From assembly GCA_937891825.1 (NCBI GenBank), contig CALAHN010000088.1:114009-178008 (forward strand): a DNA stretch of 64,000 nucleotides, given 5' to 3'. Origin of the DNA: an uncultured Alphaproteobacteria bacterium. Its GTDB lineage: Bacteria; Pseudomonadota; Alphaproteobacteria; Bin95. The position numbers and the translations under genes are program-made. Below are positions 48,819 to 58,827 of the stretch, in pieces; positions within the stretch are counted from its first letter, which is position 1; every line of letters starts with the position of its first letter. The notes under the pieces were generated by a model. The model did not search any database. It was not told the origin of the DNA and saw only the letters and a program-made list of their open reading frames with translations.

Positions 48819-50279
48819 CTAACCCACGCTGCCTTCAAGGCTTATGCCGACAAGCTTCTGCGCTTCGACGGCAAACTCCATGGGCAATTGCTGTAAGACT
48901 TCCCGGCAGAAGCCGTTGACGACAAGCGCCACGGCGGCTTCCTCGCCGATGCCGCGCTGGCGGCAATAGAACAACTGATCTTCGCTGATCTTCGAGGTCG
49001 TAGCTTCATGCTCGACCCGCGCCGACCGGTTCTGGCTCTCGATATACGGGAATGTGTGGGCGCCGCAACGGTTGCCAATCAGCAGCGAGTCGCACTGGGT
49101 GAAGTTCCGCGCCTTCGCCGCCGTCGGCAGCATCTTGACGAGGCCGCGATAGGTGTTCTGCGCCCTTCCCGCCGAAATGCCCTTGGAGATGATACGCGAG
49201 CGCGTGCGCTTGCCCATATGGATCATCTTCGTCCCGGTATCGGCCTGCTGCATATGATTGGTGATCGCGACCGAGTAGAACTCGCCCTGGCTGTCGTCGC
49301 CTTTCAGGATGCAGCTCGGATATTTCCAGGTAATTGCCGAGCCGGTTTCGACCTGAGTCCAGCTTACCTTCGAGCGGTCGCCTTCGCAGAGCGCGCGCTT
49401 GGTCACGAAATTGTAGATGCCGCCCTTGCCGTTCTCGTCGCCTGGATACCAGTTCTGCACGGTCGAATATTTGATCTCCGCGTCCTTGTGGGCGATCAAC
49501 TCGACCACGGCGGCGTGCAATTGGTTCTCGTCGCGCATCGGCGCCGTGCAGCCTTCGAGATAGCTGACATAGGAGCCTTCGTCGGCGATGATCAGGGTCC
49601 GCTCGAACTGGCCGGTATTCAAGGCGTTGATGCGGAAATAGGTCGACAGCTCCATCGGGCAGCGAACGCCCTTCGGGATGTAGACAAACGACCCGTCCGT
49701 GTAGACCGCGCAGTTCAACGCCGCGAAGTAGTTGTCGTCGGTCGGCACCACCGAGCCCATGTATTTCCGGACGAGATCGGGATAGTCCCGCGCCGCCTCG
49801 GAAATTGGGCAGAAGATCACGCCAGCTTCCGCCAGCTTCGCCTTGAACGTCGTCGCGACTGAAACGCTGTCGAACACGGCGTCGACCGCGACATTCCGGA
49901 CGCCCGCCAGCATTTCCTGTTCTTTCAGGGGAATGCCGAGCTTTTCGTAAGTGCGGAGCAATTCGGGGTCGACCTCGTCGAGGCTGGCCGGACCGTCGCC
50001 TTTCTTCGGCGCGGAATAGTAGTAGGCATCCTGATAGTCGATCGGCGGATAACCGAGTTTCGCCCAATCGGGCTCGCGCATTTCAAGCCAGCGGCGGTAG
50101 GCCGCCAACCGCCAGTCGAGCAGCCATTCAGGCTCCTCCTTCTTGGCGGAAATGAAGCGGATGACATCTTCGGAAAGGCCCTTCGGGGCCGTATCGGATT
50201 CGATGTCCGTCACGAAGCCATACTTGTAGCGCTCAGCGAGGCGCTCGACGTCGGCGACGGTTTCAGCGGTGGCGTTCAT
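48819..50279 (-). CDS. sufB: Fe-S cluster assembly protein SufB
   Basis: [96 protein letters not shown]. Confidence 0.96.
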   Translation of the reverse strand: MNATAETVADVERLAERYKYGFVTDIESDTAPKGLSEDVIRFISAKKEEPEWLLDWRLAAYRRWLEMREPDWAKLGYPPIDYQDAYYYSAPKKGDGPASLDEVDPELLRTYEKLGIPLKEQEMLAGVRNVAVDAVFDSVSVATTFKAKLAEAGVIFCPISEAARDYPDLVRKYMGSVVPTDDNYFAALNCAVYTDGSFVYIPKGVRCPMELSTYFRINALNTGQFERTLIIADEGSYVSYLEGCTAPMRDENQLHAAVVELIAHKDAEIKYSTVQNWYPGDENGKGGIYNFVTKRALCEGDRSKVSWTQVETGSAITWKYPSCILKGDDSQGEFYSVAITNHMQQADTGTKMIHMGKRTRSRIISKGISAGRAQNTYRGLVKMLPTAAKARNFTQCDSLLIGNRCGAHTFPYIESQNRSARVEHEATTSKISEDQLFYCRQRGIGEEAAVALVVNGFCREVLQQLPMEFAVEAQKLVGISLEGSVG

Positions 50280-50725
50280 GGTCGCTGCTCCGTGGCTGTG
50301 GGTTGGACTTTGAAATTGAAGAGCGGGGCCAGCATGTCCGCGAGGCTGACATTCGAGAGAGCGGTTTCAATCGCGTCGTTGACCGCATCCCAACTGCCGC
50401 GCAGCAGGCAGACGCTCTCCACCGTGCACGGGTCGTCCGCGCCTTCGACGCAGGCGGTGATCGCCACCGGACCGTCGAGCGCGGTCACGATCTCGGCGAC
50501 GGAAATCTCGGCCGGCGTCCGTGACAACACGTAGCCGCCCTGGGCGCCGCGGGCGCCGGAAACCAGTCCGCCCGCGCCAAGCGCCTTCAAGACCTGGCCG
50601 ACAGTCGCCGGCGGCAGGCCGGTCGCCTCAGCGATTTCTGCCGCTGACTGGCGCGTATCGGGGCGGGAGGCCAGGCGGCCCATCACCACGACCGCGTAAT
50701 CCGTCATCTTGCTTAATCGCAGCAT
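50276..50725 (-). CDS. sufR: Rrf2 family transcriptional regulator of the SUF operon
   Basis: [69 protein letters not shown], with [15 protein letters not shown] three-Cys cluster-binding region; overlaps sufB. Confidence 0.85.
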   Translation of the reverse strand: MLRLSKMTDYAVVVMGRLASRPDTRQSAAEIAEATGLPPATVGQVLKALGAGGLVSGARGAQGGYVLSRTPAEISVAEIVTALDGPVAITACVEGADDPCTVESVCLLRGSWDAVNDAIETALSNVSLADMLAPLFNFKVQPTATEQRP

Positions 50726-50762
50726 GGGGCGGTAATCCGTATCAAAACATTACGAATTCTTA

Positions 50763-50783
50763 TTTGGACCGAATTACTCCGAA
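50763..50783 (-). promoter_or_regulatory. Candidate operator palindrome upstream of sufR
   Basis: TTTGGA-CCGAATTAC-TCCGAA: inverted half-sites TTyGGA/TCCrAA separated by 9 nt, about 38 nt before the sufR start. Confidence 0.4.
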
Positions 50784-50809
50784 AGGCAAGGCCCCGGCGC
50801 GTCGGCAGG

Positions 50810-50831
50810 CTGTCATCAGGCCGTCATGAAG
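50810..50831 (+). promoter_or_regulatory. Pho box (PhoB-binding direct repeat) upstream of phoX
   Basis: CTGTCAT-CAGG-CCGTCAT-GAAG: two 7-mers in 11-bp phase, one mismatch to CTGTCAT; 49 nt before the phoX ATG. Confidence 0.82.
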
Positions 50832-50880
50832 GGTTGGCAGAAGCAGCCCATTAGCGACGCAAATCCAGCAGGAGAGCCAG

Positions 50881-52764
50881 ATGTCCGATCGTGTATCTTT
50901 CGACGAATTCGATGAAATGAACTACCCGCGCCCCGACCGGACCGACTTCGACGTCCTGGTCGAGAAAGCGCTGTCCCGGCGCGCCTTCATGCGCGGCGCC
51001 GGCGCCGCCGCGGTCGTGCTGGGCGCGGCCACGGCCCTGCCGCGGAGCGTCCGCGCCGCAAGCAGCGTCAGCCGCCTCGCGTTCAAGCCAGTCGCCGCCA
51101 ACACCCTTGACACGGTCACGGTGCCGGAAGGCTTCAGCTGGCGTCCCCTCGTCCGCTGGGGCGACCCGCTCTGGTCCTATGGGAAAGACTTCGATCCCGC
51201 GACCCGTGGCGACGCAGCTTCCCAGGCAATGGCGTTCGGCGACAACAATGACGGCATGGAAATCTTCCATCACAACGGCCGCACCATCATGGCGGTCAAC
51301 AATGAGTATGTGAACCGCGACATCATTTATGGCGCCAACGCTTCGAAGAAGCCGGAAACCGCCGACGATGTCGCCAAAGGCAAGGCCGGACACGGCGTCT
51401 CCATCTTCGAGCTGACGAACGCCGGCGACGGTTGGTCGGTCGTGAAGGACTCGCCGTTCAACCGCCGCATCACCGCCGATACGCCGATGGCGATCACCGG
51501 TCCGGCGCGCGGCCATGACCTCATGAAGACTACCGCCGATCCAAAGGGCGAAAGCTCTCTCGGCACTTGGAACAATTGCGGCGCGGGCCGTACCCCCTGG
51601 GGCACCTTCCTGGCCTGCGAAGAGAACTTCAACGGCTATTTCTCCTCCAGCAATCCCGATCTCGTGCAGACGGCCGCGCAGCAGCGCTACGGCGTCGGCA
51701 TCAAGGATTGGGGCTATGCCTGGGCGACCGCCGACGAGCGCTTCGATATCTCGAAGCATCCGAACGAGCCGAACCGCGCTGGGTATGTCGTCGAAATCGA
51801 CCCGGCCAATCCCCAGTCGATGCCGAAGAAGCGCACCGCCCTCGGCCGCTTCAAGCATGAGAACGCCGAAATCGCGATCGCGGCGAACGGCCAGGTCGTC
51901 GTCTATCTCGGCGACGACGAGCGCGGGGAATTCATCTACAAGTTCGTCAGCGCCGGGCGCTATGCCGCCGGCGGCGACAATGGGGATCTACTGGACGACG
52001 GCCAGCTTTATGTCGCGAAATTCAGCGACGGCGGCCGCGGCCAGTGGGTCGCCCTGACCCCCGCGGCGACAGGCATGGCATCCAAGGCCGAAATCGCGAT
52101 CAATACCCGTCAGGCGGCCTCCGCCGTCGGCGCGACGACCATGGACCGGCCGGAATGGGTTGCCGTCAACCCCCATAAGGCCGAGGCCTATTGCTGCCTC
52201 ACCAACAACAAAAATCGCGGCCAGAAGCCGAATGCCGGCGGCGACGCGACGCCGGTTGGCGGCCCGAACCCGCGTGAAGGCAACCCGTACGGCCAGATCG
52301 TCCGCTGGGTTCCCGACGGCGCCGACCATGGGGCCGACGGTTTTGCCTGGGACCTGTTTGCAATCGCGGGCAATCCCACCCAGCACACCGACGCGTTTGC
52401 CGGGTCCAGCAACATTACGGCCGACAACATGTTCAACAGCCCGGACGGCCTCAAGTTCGATACGCGCGGCCTGCTCTGGATTCAGACCGACGGCAACTAC
52501 TCCGACAAGGACGCCTTCGCCGGCCAAGGCAACAATCAGATGTTGGTCGCCGATCCTGAAACCGGCGAGATCAAGCGTTTCTTCGTCGGGCCGAAGCAGT
52601 GCGAGGTCACTGGCCTGACCTGGAGCGCGGACCGCCGGACGATTTTCGTCGGCATCCAGCATCCTGGTGAAAAGGGCGATAGCCACTTCCCGGAAGGCGG
52701 CGATAGCGTCCCCCGTTCGGCGATCATCGCGGTCTGGCGGAATGACGGCGCGACTATGGTCTGA
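50881..52764 (+). CDS. phoX: PhoX-family alkaline phosphatase (DUF839), Tat-exported
   Basis: Tat-like signal LSRRAFMRGAGAAAVVLGAATALP; NNEYVNRDIIYG, NCGAGRTPWGTFLACEENFNGYF, GRFKHENAEIAI, NSPDGLKFDTRGLLWIQTDGNYSD. Confidence 0.9.
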   Translation: MSDRVSFDEFDEMNYPRPDRTDFDVLVEKALSRRAFMRGAGAAAVVLGAATALPRSVRAASSVSRLAFKPVAANTLDTVTVPEGFSWRPLVRWGDPLWSYGKDFDPATRGDAASQAMAFGDNNDGMEIFHHNGRTIMAVNNEYVNRDIIYGANASKKPETADDVAKGKAGHGVSIFELTNAGDGWSVVKDSPFNRRITADTPMAITGPARGHDLMKTTADPKGESSLGTWNNCGAGRTPWGTFLACEENFNGYFSSSNPDLVQTAAQQRYGVGIKDWGYAWATADERFDISKHPNEPNRAGYVVEIDPANPQSMPKKRTALGRFKHENAEIAIAANGQVVVYLGDDERGEFIYKFVSAGRYAAGGDNGDLLDDGQLYVAKFSDGGRGQWVALTPAATGMASKAEIAINTRQAASAVGATTMDRPEWVAVNPHKAEAYCCLTNNKNRGQKPNAGGDATPVGGPNPREGNPYGQIVRWVPDGADHGADGFAWDLFAIAGNPTQHTDAFAGSSNITADNMFNSPDGLKFDTRGLLWIQTDGNYSDKDAFAGQGNNQMLVADPETGEIKRFFVGPKQCEVTGLTWSADRRTIFVGIQHPGEKGDSHFPEGGDSVPRSAIIAVWRNDGATMV

Positions 52765-52801
52765 CCCTAAAGGGCTTTCGCCCGAAGCTTTGCGACCGCT
52801 T

Positions 52802-52829
52802 GAGGCGGCGCCTGCAACGGCGTCGCCTC
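52802..52829 (+). terminator. Stem-loop downstream of phoX
   Basis: GAGGCGGCGCC-TGCAAC-GGCGTCGCCTC with one mismatch; weak T-rich tail TTGCATTTC. Confidence 0.45.
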
Positions 52830-52888
52830 TTGCATTTCAAGCCAATGGGTTGGATGAAACAGCGTCCCTTGAAGCGGAAGCCCCCACC

Positions 52889-54052
52889 ATGCGCATTGTC
52901 GATATCGTCGAGAAGACCGTCTCCCTGAAATCCAATATCCGCAATGCCTATGTGGATTTCAGTCAGATGACCTGCAGCGTCGTCGCGGTCGTCACCGACC
53001 TGATCAAGGACGGCAAGCCGGTCATCGGCTACGGCTTCAATTCGAACGGCCGGTATGGCCAAGGCGCGCTGATGCGGGATCGCTTCATCCCGCGCATCCG
53101 CGCCGCCGACCCCAAGGCGCTTGTCGGCGAGGACGGCCTCATTGATCCGGCGAAGGTCAATCGCATCATGCGGGTCAATGAGAAGCCCGGCGGCCATGGC
53201 GAGCGGTCGGTCGCTGTCGGCACGATCGACATGGCGCTCTGGGACCTGCTGGCGAAAGCCCATGGCGTCCCGCTTTGGCGCTTGCTCGCCGACCGCTTCA
53301 ATGGCGGCCAGGCCGATGCCAGCGTCTTCGTCTATGCAGCGGGCGGCTACTACTACCCCGGCAAAGGTCTGGAAGCTCTGCAGGATGAGATGCGGGGCTA
53401 TCTCGATCTAGGCTATGACATCGTCAAGATGAAGATCGGCGGCGACGGCATCGACGCCGATAAAGCGCGCATCGAAGCTGTTCTGGCGGTTGTCGGCGAC
53501 GGTCAGCGCCTCGCGGTCGACGCCAACGGCCGGTTCGATCTCGCGACCGCAATCGCCTATGCCGAGATGCTGAAGCCCTACAATCTGTTCTGGTATGAGG
53601 AAGCGGGCGATCCGCTGGACTATCAGCTTCAGGCGGTTCTAGGCGAAATCTATCCCGGTTCGATGGCGACTGGCGAGAATTTGTTCTCGGTCCAGGACGC
53701 CCGCAATCTGATCCGATATGCCGGCATGCGGAGCGACCGGGACTGGCTGCAGTTCGACCCGCCATTGTCCTATGGCCTGGTCGAGTATCTCGATGTTCTC
53801 GCGATGCTCAAGGAACTCGGTTGGTCGGCGCGGCGGTGCGTGCCCCATGGCGGCCACCAGTTTGCGCTGAACATCGCGGCCGGCCTTGGGCTTGGCGGCA
53901 ATGAAAGCTATCCGGGGGTCTTCCAGCCGTTCGGCGGTTTCGCCGACGACGCGAGGGTCGAATCCGGCCGGATCGCCCTGCCCGACGCAATCGGCGTCGG
54001 CTTCGAATTGAAGTCGACCTTGTGGCGGCAGGTGCTCAAGGACCTAGCGTAA
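52889..54052 (+). CDS. Enolase-superfamily dehydratase, D-tartrate dehydratase-like
   Basis: MRIVDIVEKTVSLKSNIRNAYVDFSQMTCSVVAVVTD...GYGFNSNGRYGQG...NEKPGGHGERSVAVGTIDMALWDLLAKAHG...YDIVKMKIGG...AVDANGRFDL...CVPHGGHQFALNIAAGLGLGGNESYPGVFQPFGGF resembles Bradyrhizobium TarD as recalled. Confidence 0.8.
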   Translation: MRIVDIVEKTVSLKSNIRNAYVDFSQMTCSVVAVVTDLIKDGKPVIGYGFNSNGRYGQGALMRDRFIPRIRAADPKALVGEDGLIDPAKVNRIMRVNEKPGGHGERSVAVGTIDMALWDLLAKAHGVPLWRLLADRFNGGQADASVFVYAAGGYYYPGKGLEALQDEMRGYLDLGYDIVKMKIGGDGIDADKARIEAVLAVVGDGQRLAVDANGRFDLATAIAYAEMLKPYNLFWYEEAGDPLDYQLQAVLGEIYPGSMATGENLFSVQDARNLIRYAGMRSDRDWLQFDPPLSYGLVEYLDVLAMLKELGWSARRCVPHGGHQFALNIAAGLGLGGNESYPGVFQPFGGFADDARVESGRIALPDAIGVGFELKSTLWRQVLKDLA

Positions 54053-54085
54053 CGTCGATCGCGCTTACGCGGGACGGGAGCGGCG

Positions 54086-54664
54086 TCAGTTCCGCGCCGC
54101 CTGCATCGCGATCGCGACGCGGTTCATCAGGTTGGGAAAGTCGGCGCTCGCAATCTCGTTTGCCGAGCTCGCGATCGCGTCCAGCATCGGCTCGAGCCAA
54201 TCCCGATCGCTCTTGGCGAAATCGCCGAGCACATAGCCATGAACGCGCTCGGGCCGTCCGGGATGGCCGATGCCGATGCGCACGCGCCAGAAGTCCGCGC
54301 CGCAATGGTTGATCAGCGACCGAATGCCATTATGCCCTGCCGCGCCGCCGCCTTGCTTGACGCGCAGCTTGCCGGGCGCAAGGTCGAGCTCGTCATAGAG
54401 CACGATCATATTTTCCGGCGGGATCTTGTAAAAATCCAGCGCCTGTCGGGCGGCGCGCCCGCTTTCGTTCATGAACGTCATGGGCTTCAGCAGCAGGACA
54501 CGTTCCCCGCCGACCGAGCCTTCCGCCGCCATGCCCTGAAAACGACTGCGGAACGGACCGATATTGGCCCGTTCCGCTAATCGATCCAGCGCCATGAAGC
54601 CGACATTATGCCGGTTTCCAGCATAAGCAGCGCCAGGATTGCCGAGGCCAAGGATCGCGCGCAT
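54086..54664 (-). CDS. pth: Peptidyl-tRNA hydrolase
   Basis: MRAILGLGNPGAAYAGNRHNVGFMALDRLAER; LLKPMTFMNESGRAA; KQGGGAAGHNGIRSLINHCGADFWRVRIGIGHPG. Confidence 0.95.
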   Translation of the reverse strand: MRAILGLGNPGAAYAGNRHNVGFMALDRLAERANIGPFRSRFQGMAAEGSVGGERVLLLKPMTFMNESGRAARQALDFYKIPPENMIVLYDELDLAPGKLRVKQGGGAAGHNGIRSLINHCGADFWRVRIGIGHPGRPERVHGYVLGDFAKSDRDWLEPMLDAIASSANEIASADFPNLMNRVAIAMQAARN

Positions 54665-54704
54665 CGATTACCTCTGCTGCTTTCCTGGCCCCGACGAACC
54701 GGAC

Positions 54705-55343
54705 CTAGTCGTCCTTTTGGCCGTCTTCATCCGCCTCGACCGGCTCCGCATCGCCATCGGCGACGTCAGGCATGACGGACGGCGCGGCGATCGTCGCAAT
54801 CGTGAAGTCGCGGTCGGTGATCGTCGGCTTGACGCCATCCGGCAGCTTCACGCTGCTGATGTGCAGCGAATCGCCGATCTGCGCTTGCGCCAGATCGATT
54901 TCGATCTGCTCCGGGATCGCGTCCGGACGGCACTCGACTTCGACTTCATGGCGAACAACGTTCAGGATGCCGCCTTCGCGCAAGCCCGGGCAGGCTTCTT
55001 CATTGATGAACACGACCGGCACTTCGACCGTGATCGCTTCATTCACATCGACCCGCAGGAAGTCCACGTGCATCGGCCGGTCGGTGACAGGGTGGACCTG
55101 CACGTCGCGGGCCAGCACGCTCATGGCCTGGCCATCGAAGGCCAGGCGATAGAGATGCGAGAAGAACGCGGCGCCGCGCATGCGCAAGCGATTCAGTTCA
55201 CGCTCGCCCAGCGCGATCGCGACGGGCGCCTGATCCAGGCCATACACGATGCCGGGGATCATGCCGGCCCGCCGTGCGGCGCGCGCAGCGCCTTTCCCGA
55301 CCGCATCGCGGCGCTGGACGTTGATTGTTTCGATTTCGCTCAT
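54705..55343 (-). CDS. rplY: 50S ribosomal protein L25/general stress protein Ctc
   Basis: MSEIETINVQRRDAVGKGAARAARRAGMIPGIVYG...HPVTDRPMHVDFLRVDVNEAITVEVPVVFINEEACPGLREGGILNVVRHEVEVECRPDAIPEQIEIDL. Confidence 0.93.
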   Translation of the reverse strand: MSEIETINVQRRDAVGKGAARAARRAGMIPGIVYGLDQAPVAIALGERELNRLRMRGAAFFSHLYRLAFDGQAMSVLARDVQVHPVTDRPMHVDFLRVDVNEAITVEVPVVFINEEACPGLREGGILNVVRHEVEVECRPDAIPEQIEIDLAQAQIGDSLHISSVKLPDGVKPTITDRDFTIATIAAPSVMPDVADGDAEPVEADEDGQKDD

Positions 55344-55476
55344 TTTCTTGCTCCATGCCTCCGCCGAACCGCCCCCACTGCCTCCGACTGGCAGATGAGC
55401 GTCCGGCGCACGCGCTAGGCCCCGCACACGTCCCGAAAAGCGTCGGGGGACGGATTGGGGCGAAAAAAACCTGTGG

Positions 55477-56409
55477 TCAGTCGAATAGGCTCGACACCGA
55501 TTCCTCGCTGCTGATCCGCTTGGCGGCTTCCGCCAGCAAGGGCGCGATCGAAAGCTGGCGGATATTCCGGGCGACGCGCACGGCTTCCGTAGCCTGAATG
55601 CTGTCCGTGATGACCAGTTCGTCCAGCGGGGCCGCCGTTACGCGGGCGACCGCGCCGCCGGAGAGAACGCCGTGCGTCACATAGGCCGAGACCGACGCCG
55701 CGCCCTTCGCTTTCAGCGCGACCGCCGCATTGCAGAGCGTGCCGGCGGAATCGACGATATCGTCCACCAGAATGCACCTGCGGCCATCGACTTCGCCGAT
55801 GATGTTCATCACTTCCGACACGCCGGCTTTCGGGCGGCGCTTGTCGATGATCGCAAGATCGGCGTTCAGGCGGCTGGCGATGGCGCGGGCGCGCACGACG
55901 CCGCCGACGTCCGGCGAAACCACGACAAGGTCATCGCCCGAAAAGCGCTCGCGCATGTCTTGCACGAAGACCGGGCGGGCAAACAGATTGTCGGTTGGAA
56001 TATCGAAGAAGCCCTGGATCTGGCCGGCATGCAGGTCCAGGGTCAGGACTCGGTCGGCGCCCGCCTTGGTGATCAGATTGGCGACCAGCTTCGCGGTGAT
56101 CGGCGTGCGCGGCCCGGTTTTCCGGTCTTGGCGCGCATAGCCGTAATAGGGGATGACCGCTGTCACGCGCCTGGCAGAACCGCGTTTCAGCGCGTCCAGG
56201 CAGACCAGCAATTCCATCAGATTGTCGTTTGCGGGATAGGATGTGCTCTGGACGACAAAGACATCCTCGCCGCGGACGTTTTCCTCGATCTCGACAAAGA
56301 CCTCCATGTCGGAAAATCGTCGGATCGTCGCAGCCGTCAGCGGCAAATTCAGATAGGCGCTGATTGCTGCGGCAAGCGGGCGATTGCTGTTTCCAGCCAA
56401 AACCTTCAT
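55477..56409 (-). CDS. prs: Ribose-phosphate pyrophosphokinase
   Basis: [25 protein letters not shown]...[51 protein letters not shown]...[18 protein letters not shown]. Confidence 0.95.
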   Translation of the reverse strand: MKVLAGNSNRPLAAAISAYLNLPLTAATIRRFSDMEVFVEIEENVRGEDVFVVQSTSYPANDNLMELLVCLDALKRGSARRVTAVIPYYGYARQDRKTGPRTPITAKLVANLITKAGADRVLTLDLHAGQIQGFFDIPTDNLFARPVFVQDMRERFSGDDLVVVSPDVGGVVRARAIASRLNADLAIIDKRRPKAGVSEVMNIIGEVDGRRCILVDDIVDSAGTLCNAAVALKAKGAASVSAYVTHGVLSGGAVARVTAAPLDELVITDSIQATEAVRVARNIRQLSIAPLLAEAAKRISSEESVSSLFD

Positions 56410-56444
56410 CGGGCCGCGCTCCGTTGCATTGCTTTTGGTGTCCG

Positions 56445-56484
56445 CAAACAAAAACAGCCGGTGAGCGGCGTCGCCGCCCGGCTG
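56445..56484 (-). terminator. Rho-independent terminator downstream of the ClC gene
   Basis: Minus strand CAGCCGGGCGGCGACGCCGCTCACCGGCTG followed immediately by TTTTTGTTTG. Confidence 0.85.
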
Positions 56485-56536
56485 GGTGGGAAGTGTTTAT
56501 CGCGCCGCGTCGGCTATGTAAACGGGATTGATCCGC

Positions 56537-58336
56537 CTAAAATGCCGCGCCTTCTTCCCGGTGCAACCTGACCAACGCTTGATTGTAGGCCAGCATTACG
56601 TCCCGTTCGTGAACGACGCCGATGATTTCACGATTCTCCCGGTTCCTGACGACGGGAATATGCGCCTCAGACCGACTCTCCATCAGGCCAAGCGCATCCT
56701 GCAAGCTATCTTCCGCGGCCAGCATCGGCGGATGCAAGCGCGCGACGTCCCGCGCGACGATGAGCGTATCCAATTCCCGCTCGAAGGCTTCCGGCGCCAG
56801 GTCCGCCAAGGTGATGGTGCCGATCAGGCGGCGTTCGGCGCTAACGACGAACAATTCCCCGAATGCGGCCGTTTGCAATTGCAGCCGGACGTCACGGAGG
56901 CAGGCTTCGGGCAAGGTCGTCGAATAGGCGCTGCTGATGACCCCGCCAACCTGAATATCGCGCAGCAGATCTGCTTCGATCCGCGACCGGTCGACATCGA
57001 TGCCGCGCCGGGCCAGTTGCCCGCGGAAATACGAGGCGCCCTGCAAGCTGTTCACGGTCGCGACCGACGCCACGACGGCAATCATCACCGCCGTCGTCAT
57101 GGCGTAGTCAGTGGTGATTTCGAACACCATCAGGATTGTCGAGATCGGCGCGCCGAGCGTCGCCGCTGCGAATGCGCCCATGCCGACCAGCGCATAAGCG
57201 CCTTCGCCCGCGAAGATATCGCTATTGGGGGCCAGGACGCCTGGGGCGATCATGCCGGCGATATAGCCGAAGGCGCCGCCGATCGCCGCGCCAAGGAACA
57301 GCGACGGCGAAAATATGCCGCCGCCAAAGCCGCTGCCCAGCGTGATTGCGGTCGCGGCCGTCTTGGCGATGGCGAGGCCCACCAGGAAGGCAAGCTCGAA
57401 ATCCATGGTGAGGATGCTGCTCGTCGCGCCATATCCGACGCCCATGACCTGGGGGAAGCCAAGCGCGATGACTCCGACCAGAAAGCCGCCGAGCGCCGGG
57501 CGGACCCAGCACGGGATATGCAGGCGGTCGTGGACTTTCTCGACAAAGAGGACGGAGCGCATGAACAGGATTGCGACTGCTGCAGCGCCGACGCCCAGGA
57601 TCGCGAAAGCCGGAAACTCAAGATTAGAGCCAATTTCGAACGGCGCCAGTTGAAACGCCGGATACGGCCCATAGACGGCGCGGGTCACGGCCGTCGCGAC
57701 GACGGACGCCGCGACGATAGGGGCAAGCGCGCCGATCGCATAATGGCCGATGACGACCTCGAGCGCGAAAAAGACCCCGGCGAGCGGCGCGTTGAACGCA
57801 GCCGCGACAGCCGCCGCAACGCCGCAGCCAAGCAGCACGCGGGCGCCGCTGGACGGCAGCCCCAGCATGTCGGCGACCTTCGCGCCAACCGTGGCGCCCA
57901 GGTGCACCACCGGCCCCTCCCGACCGGCCGAAGCGCCGACGCCGAGCGAAAAGAAATTGACGACAGCGCCGTGCAGCCCGTCCCGCATCGACATCCGCCC
58001 GGATCGGAGCGCGCTTGCCTCCATAACTTGCGCCACGCCGACCGGCCGCCCTCCCGGCATCACCCAGCGAATATAAAGGCCGACAATCAAGCCGCCGAGC
58101 GTCGGCACGGTCAGGAGCACATACCAGGGCAATTCCGCGAACAGGCGCCACGAATCTTCGTCGGCGAAGCCGTAGCCCAGATACTGAATGGAGCCGATCG
58201 CCTCCCGGAAGCCGATCGAGAGCGCGCTCGACGCAATGCCGATAACGACAGCGGCGATCACAATGACGATGCCGCGAAAGCTTGTCTTTGGCGCGCGGGC
58301 CGCCCAGGCGCAGAGATGCTGAGCGATCCGCGGCAC
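56537..58336 (-). CDS. ClC family chloride channel/antiporter with C-terminal CBS domains
   Basis: GASAGREGPVVHLGATVGAKVADML, GCGVAAAVAAAFNAPLAGVFFALEVV, GSGFGGGIFSPSLFLGAAIGGAFGYI; C-terminal CBS-like repeats. Confidence 0.92.
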   Translation of the reverse strand: MPRIAQHLCAWAARAPKTSFRGIVIVIAAVVIGIASSALSIGFREAIGSIQYLGYGFADEDSWRLFAELPWYVLLTVPTLGGLIVGLYIRWVMPGGRPVGVAQVMEASALRSGRMSMRDGLHGAVVNFFSLGVGASAGREGPVVHLGATVGAKVADMLGLPSSGARVLLGCGVAAAVAAAFNAPLAGVFFALEVVIGHYAIGALAPIVAASVVATAVTRAVYGPYPAFQLAPFEIGSNLEFPAFAILGVGAAAVAILFMRSVLFVEKVHDRLHIPCWVRPALGGFLVGVIALGFPQVMGVGYGATSSILTMDFELAFLVGLAIAKTAATAITLGSGFGGGIFSPSLFLGAAIGGAFGYIAGMIAPGVLAPNSDIFAGEGAYALVGMGAFAAATLGAPISTILMVFEITTDYAMTTAVMIAVVASVATVNSLQGASYFRGQLARRGIDVDRSRIEADLLRDIQVGGVISSAYSTTLPEACLRDVRLQLQTAAFGELFVVSAERRLIGTITLADLAPEAFERELDTLIVARDVARLHPPMLAAEDSLQDALGLMESRSEAHIPVVRNRENREIIGVVHERDVMLAYNQALVRLHREEGAAF

Positions 58337-58341
58337 CGCGG

Positions 58342-58827
58342 CTAGCTTTTCCGGCGGATGCCGATGACGCGCCCTACTTGTCGCGGCTTTGGCAAGGGCC
58401 GATGCGCCGCGAGAGCCGCTTGCAGTCGATCTTGCAGATGTTGCGGCATCGCTTTGGAGCGGCGCTCGATCATGTCGATATGCATGCCGATCAACTCGTT
58501 TGTGGCCGCGAGATAGCCCTTCTCGGCGTGATGCATCTCATGGATATAGTGGATGCGCTTCTCGTCGCAGTCCAAGAGATACGTCGTGAACGTGAGTTCA
58601 TCGCCTTCCATGACCTCCTGGTTATAGGTGATATGGCCTTCGAGGGTGAAGGTCGAGCAATCGCTATCGTTCTTGTAGCTGAGCCCGATGCCGAGCGCTT
58701 CGTAGAAAGCGTCGGTCGCCTCATCGAACGCCGCCACGTAGTAGGCGACGTTCATGTGGCCATTATAATCGATCCACTCCGGCCGGACACGGCCTCGGTA
58801 GGCTTTGAAGGGTGCGGGAAATGTCAT
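58342..58827 (-). CDS. Thioesterase family protein (4HBT-like hotdog fold)
   Basis: RGRVRPEWIDYNGHMNVAYYVAAFDEATDAFYEALGIG...THITYNQEV-like strand...RIHYIHEMHHAEKGYLAATNELIGMHIDM. Confidence 0.85.
   Translation of the reverse strand: MTFPAPFKAYRGRVRPEWIDYNGHMNVAYYVAAFDEATDAFYEALGIGLSYKNDSDCSTFTLEGHITYNQEVMEGDELTFTTYLLDCDEKRIHYIHEMHHAEKGYLAATNELIGMHIDMIERRSKAMPQHLQDRLQAALAAHRPLPKPRQVGRVIGIRRKS

Noticed and set aside
50763-50783. Naming the sufR-upstream palindrome a known IscR/SufR or Iron-Rhodo box
   Set aside because: The half-sites are clear, but I could not match them confidently to a remembered consensus, so it is reported only as a candidate operator.
56528-58345. 605-aa plus-strand ORF opposite the ClC gene
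   Set aside because: Low-complexity R/D/A/Q-rich translation typical of antisense reading in high-GC DNA; ClC on the minus strand is unambiguous.
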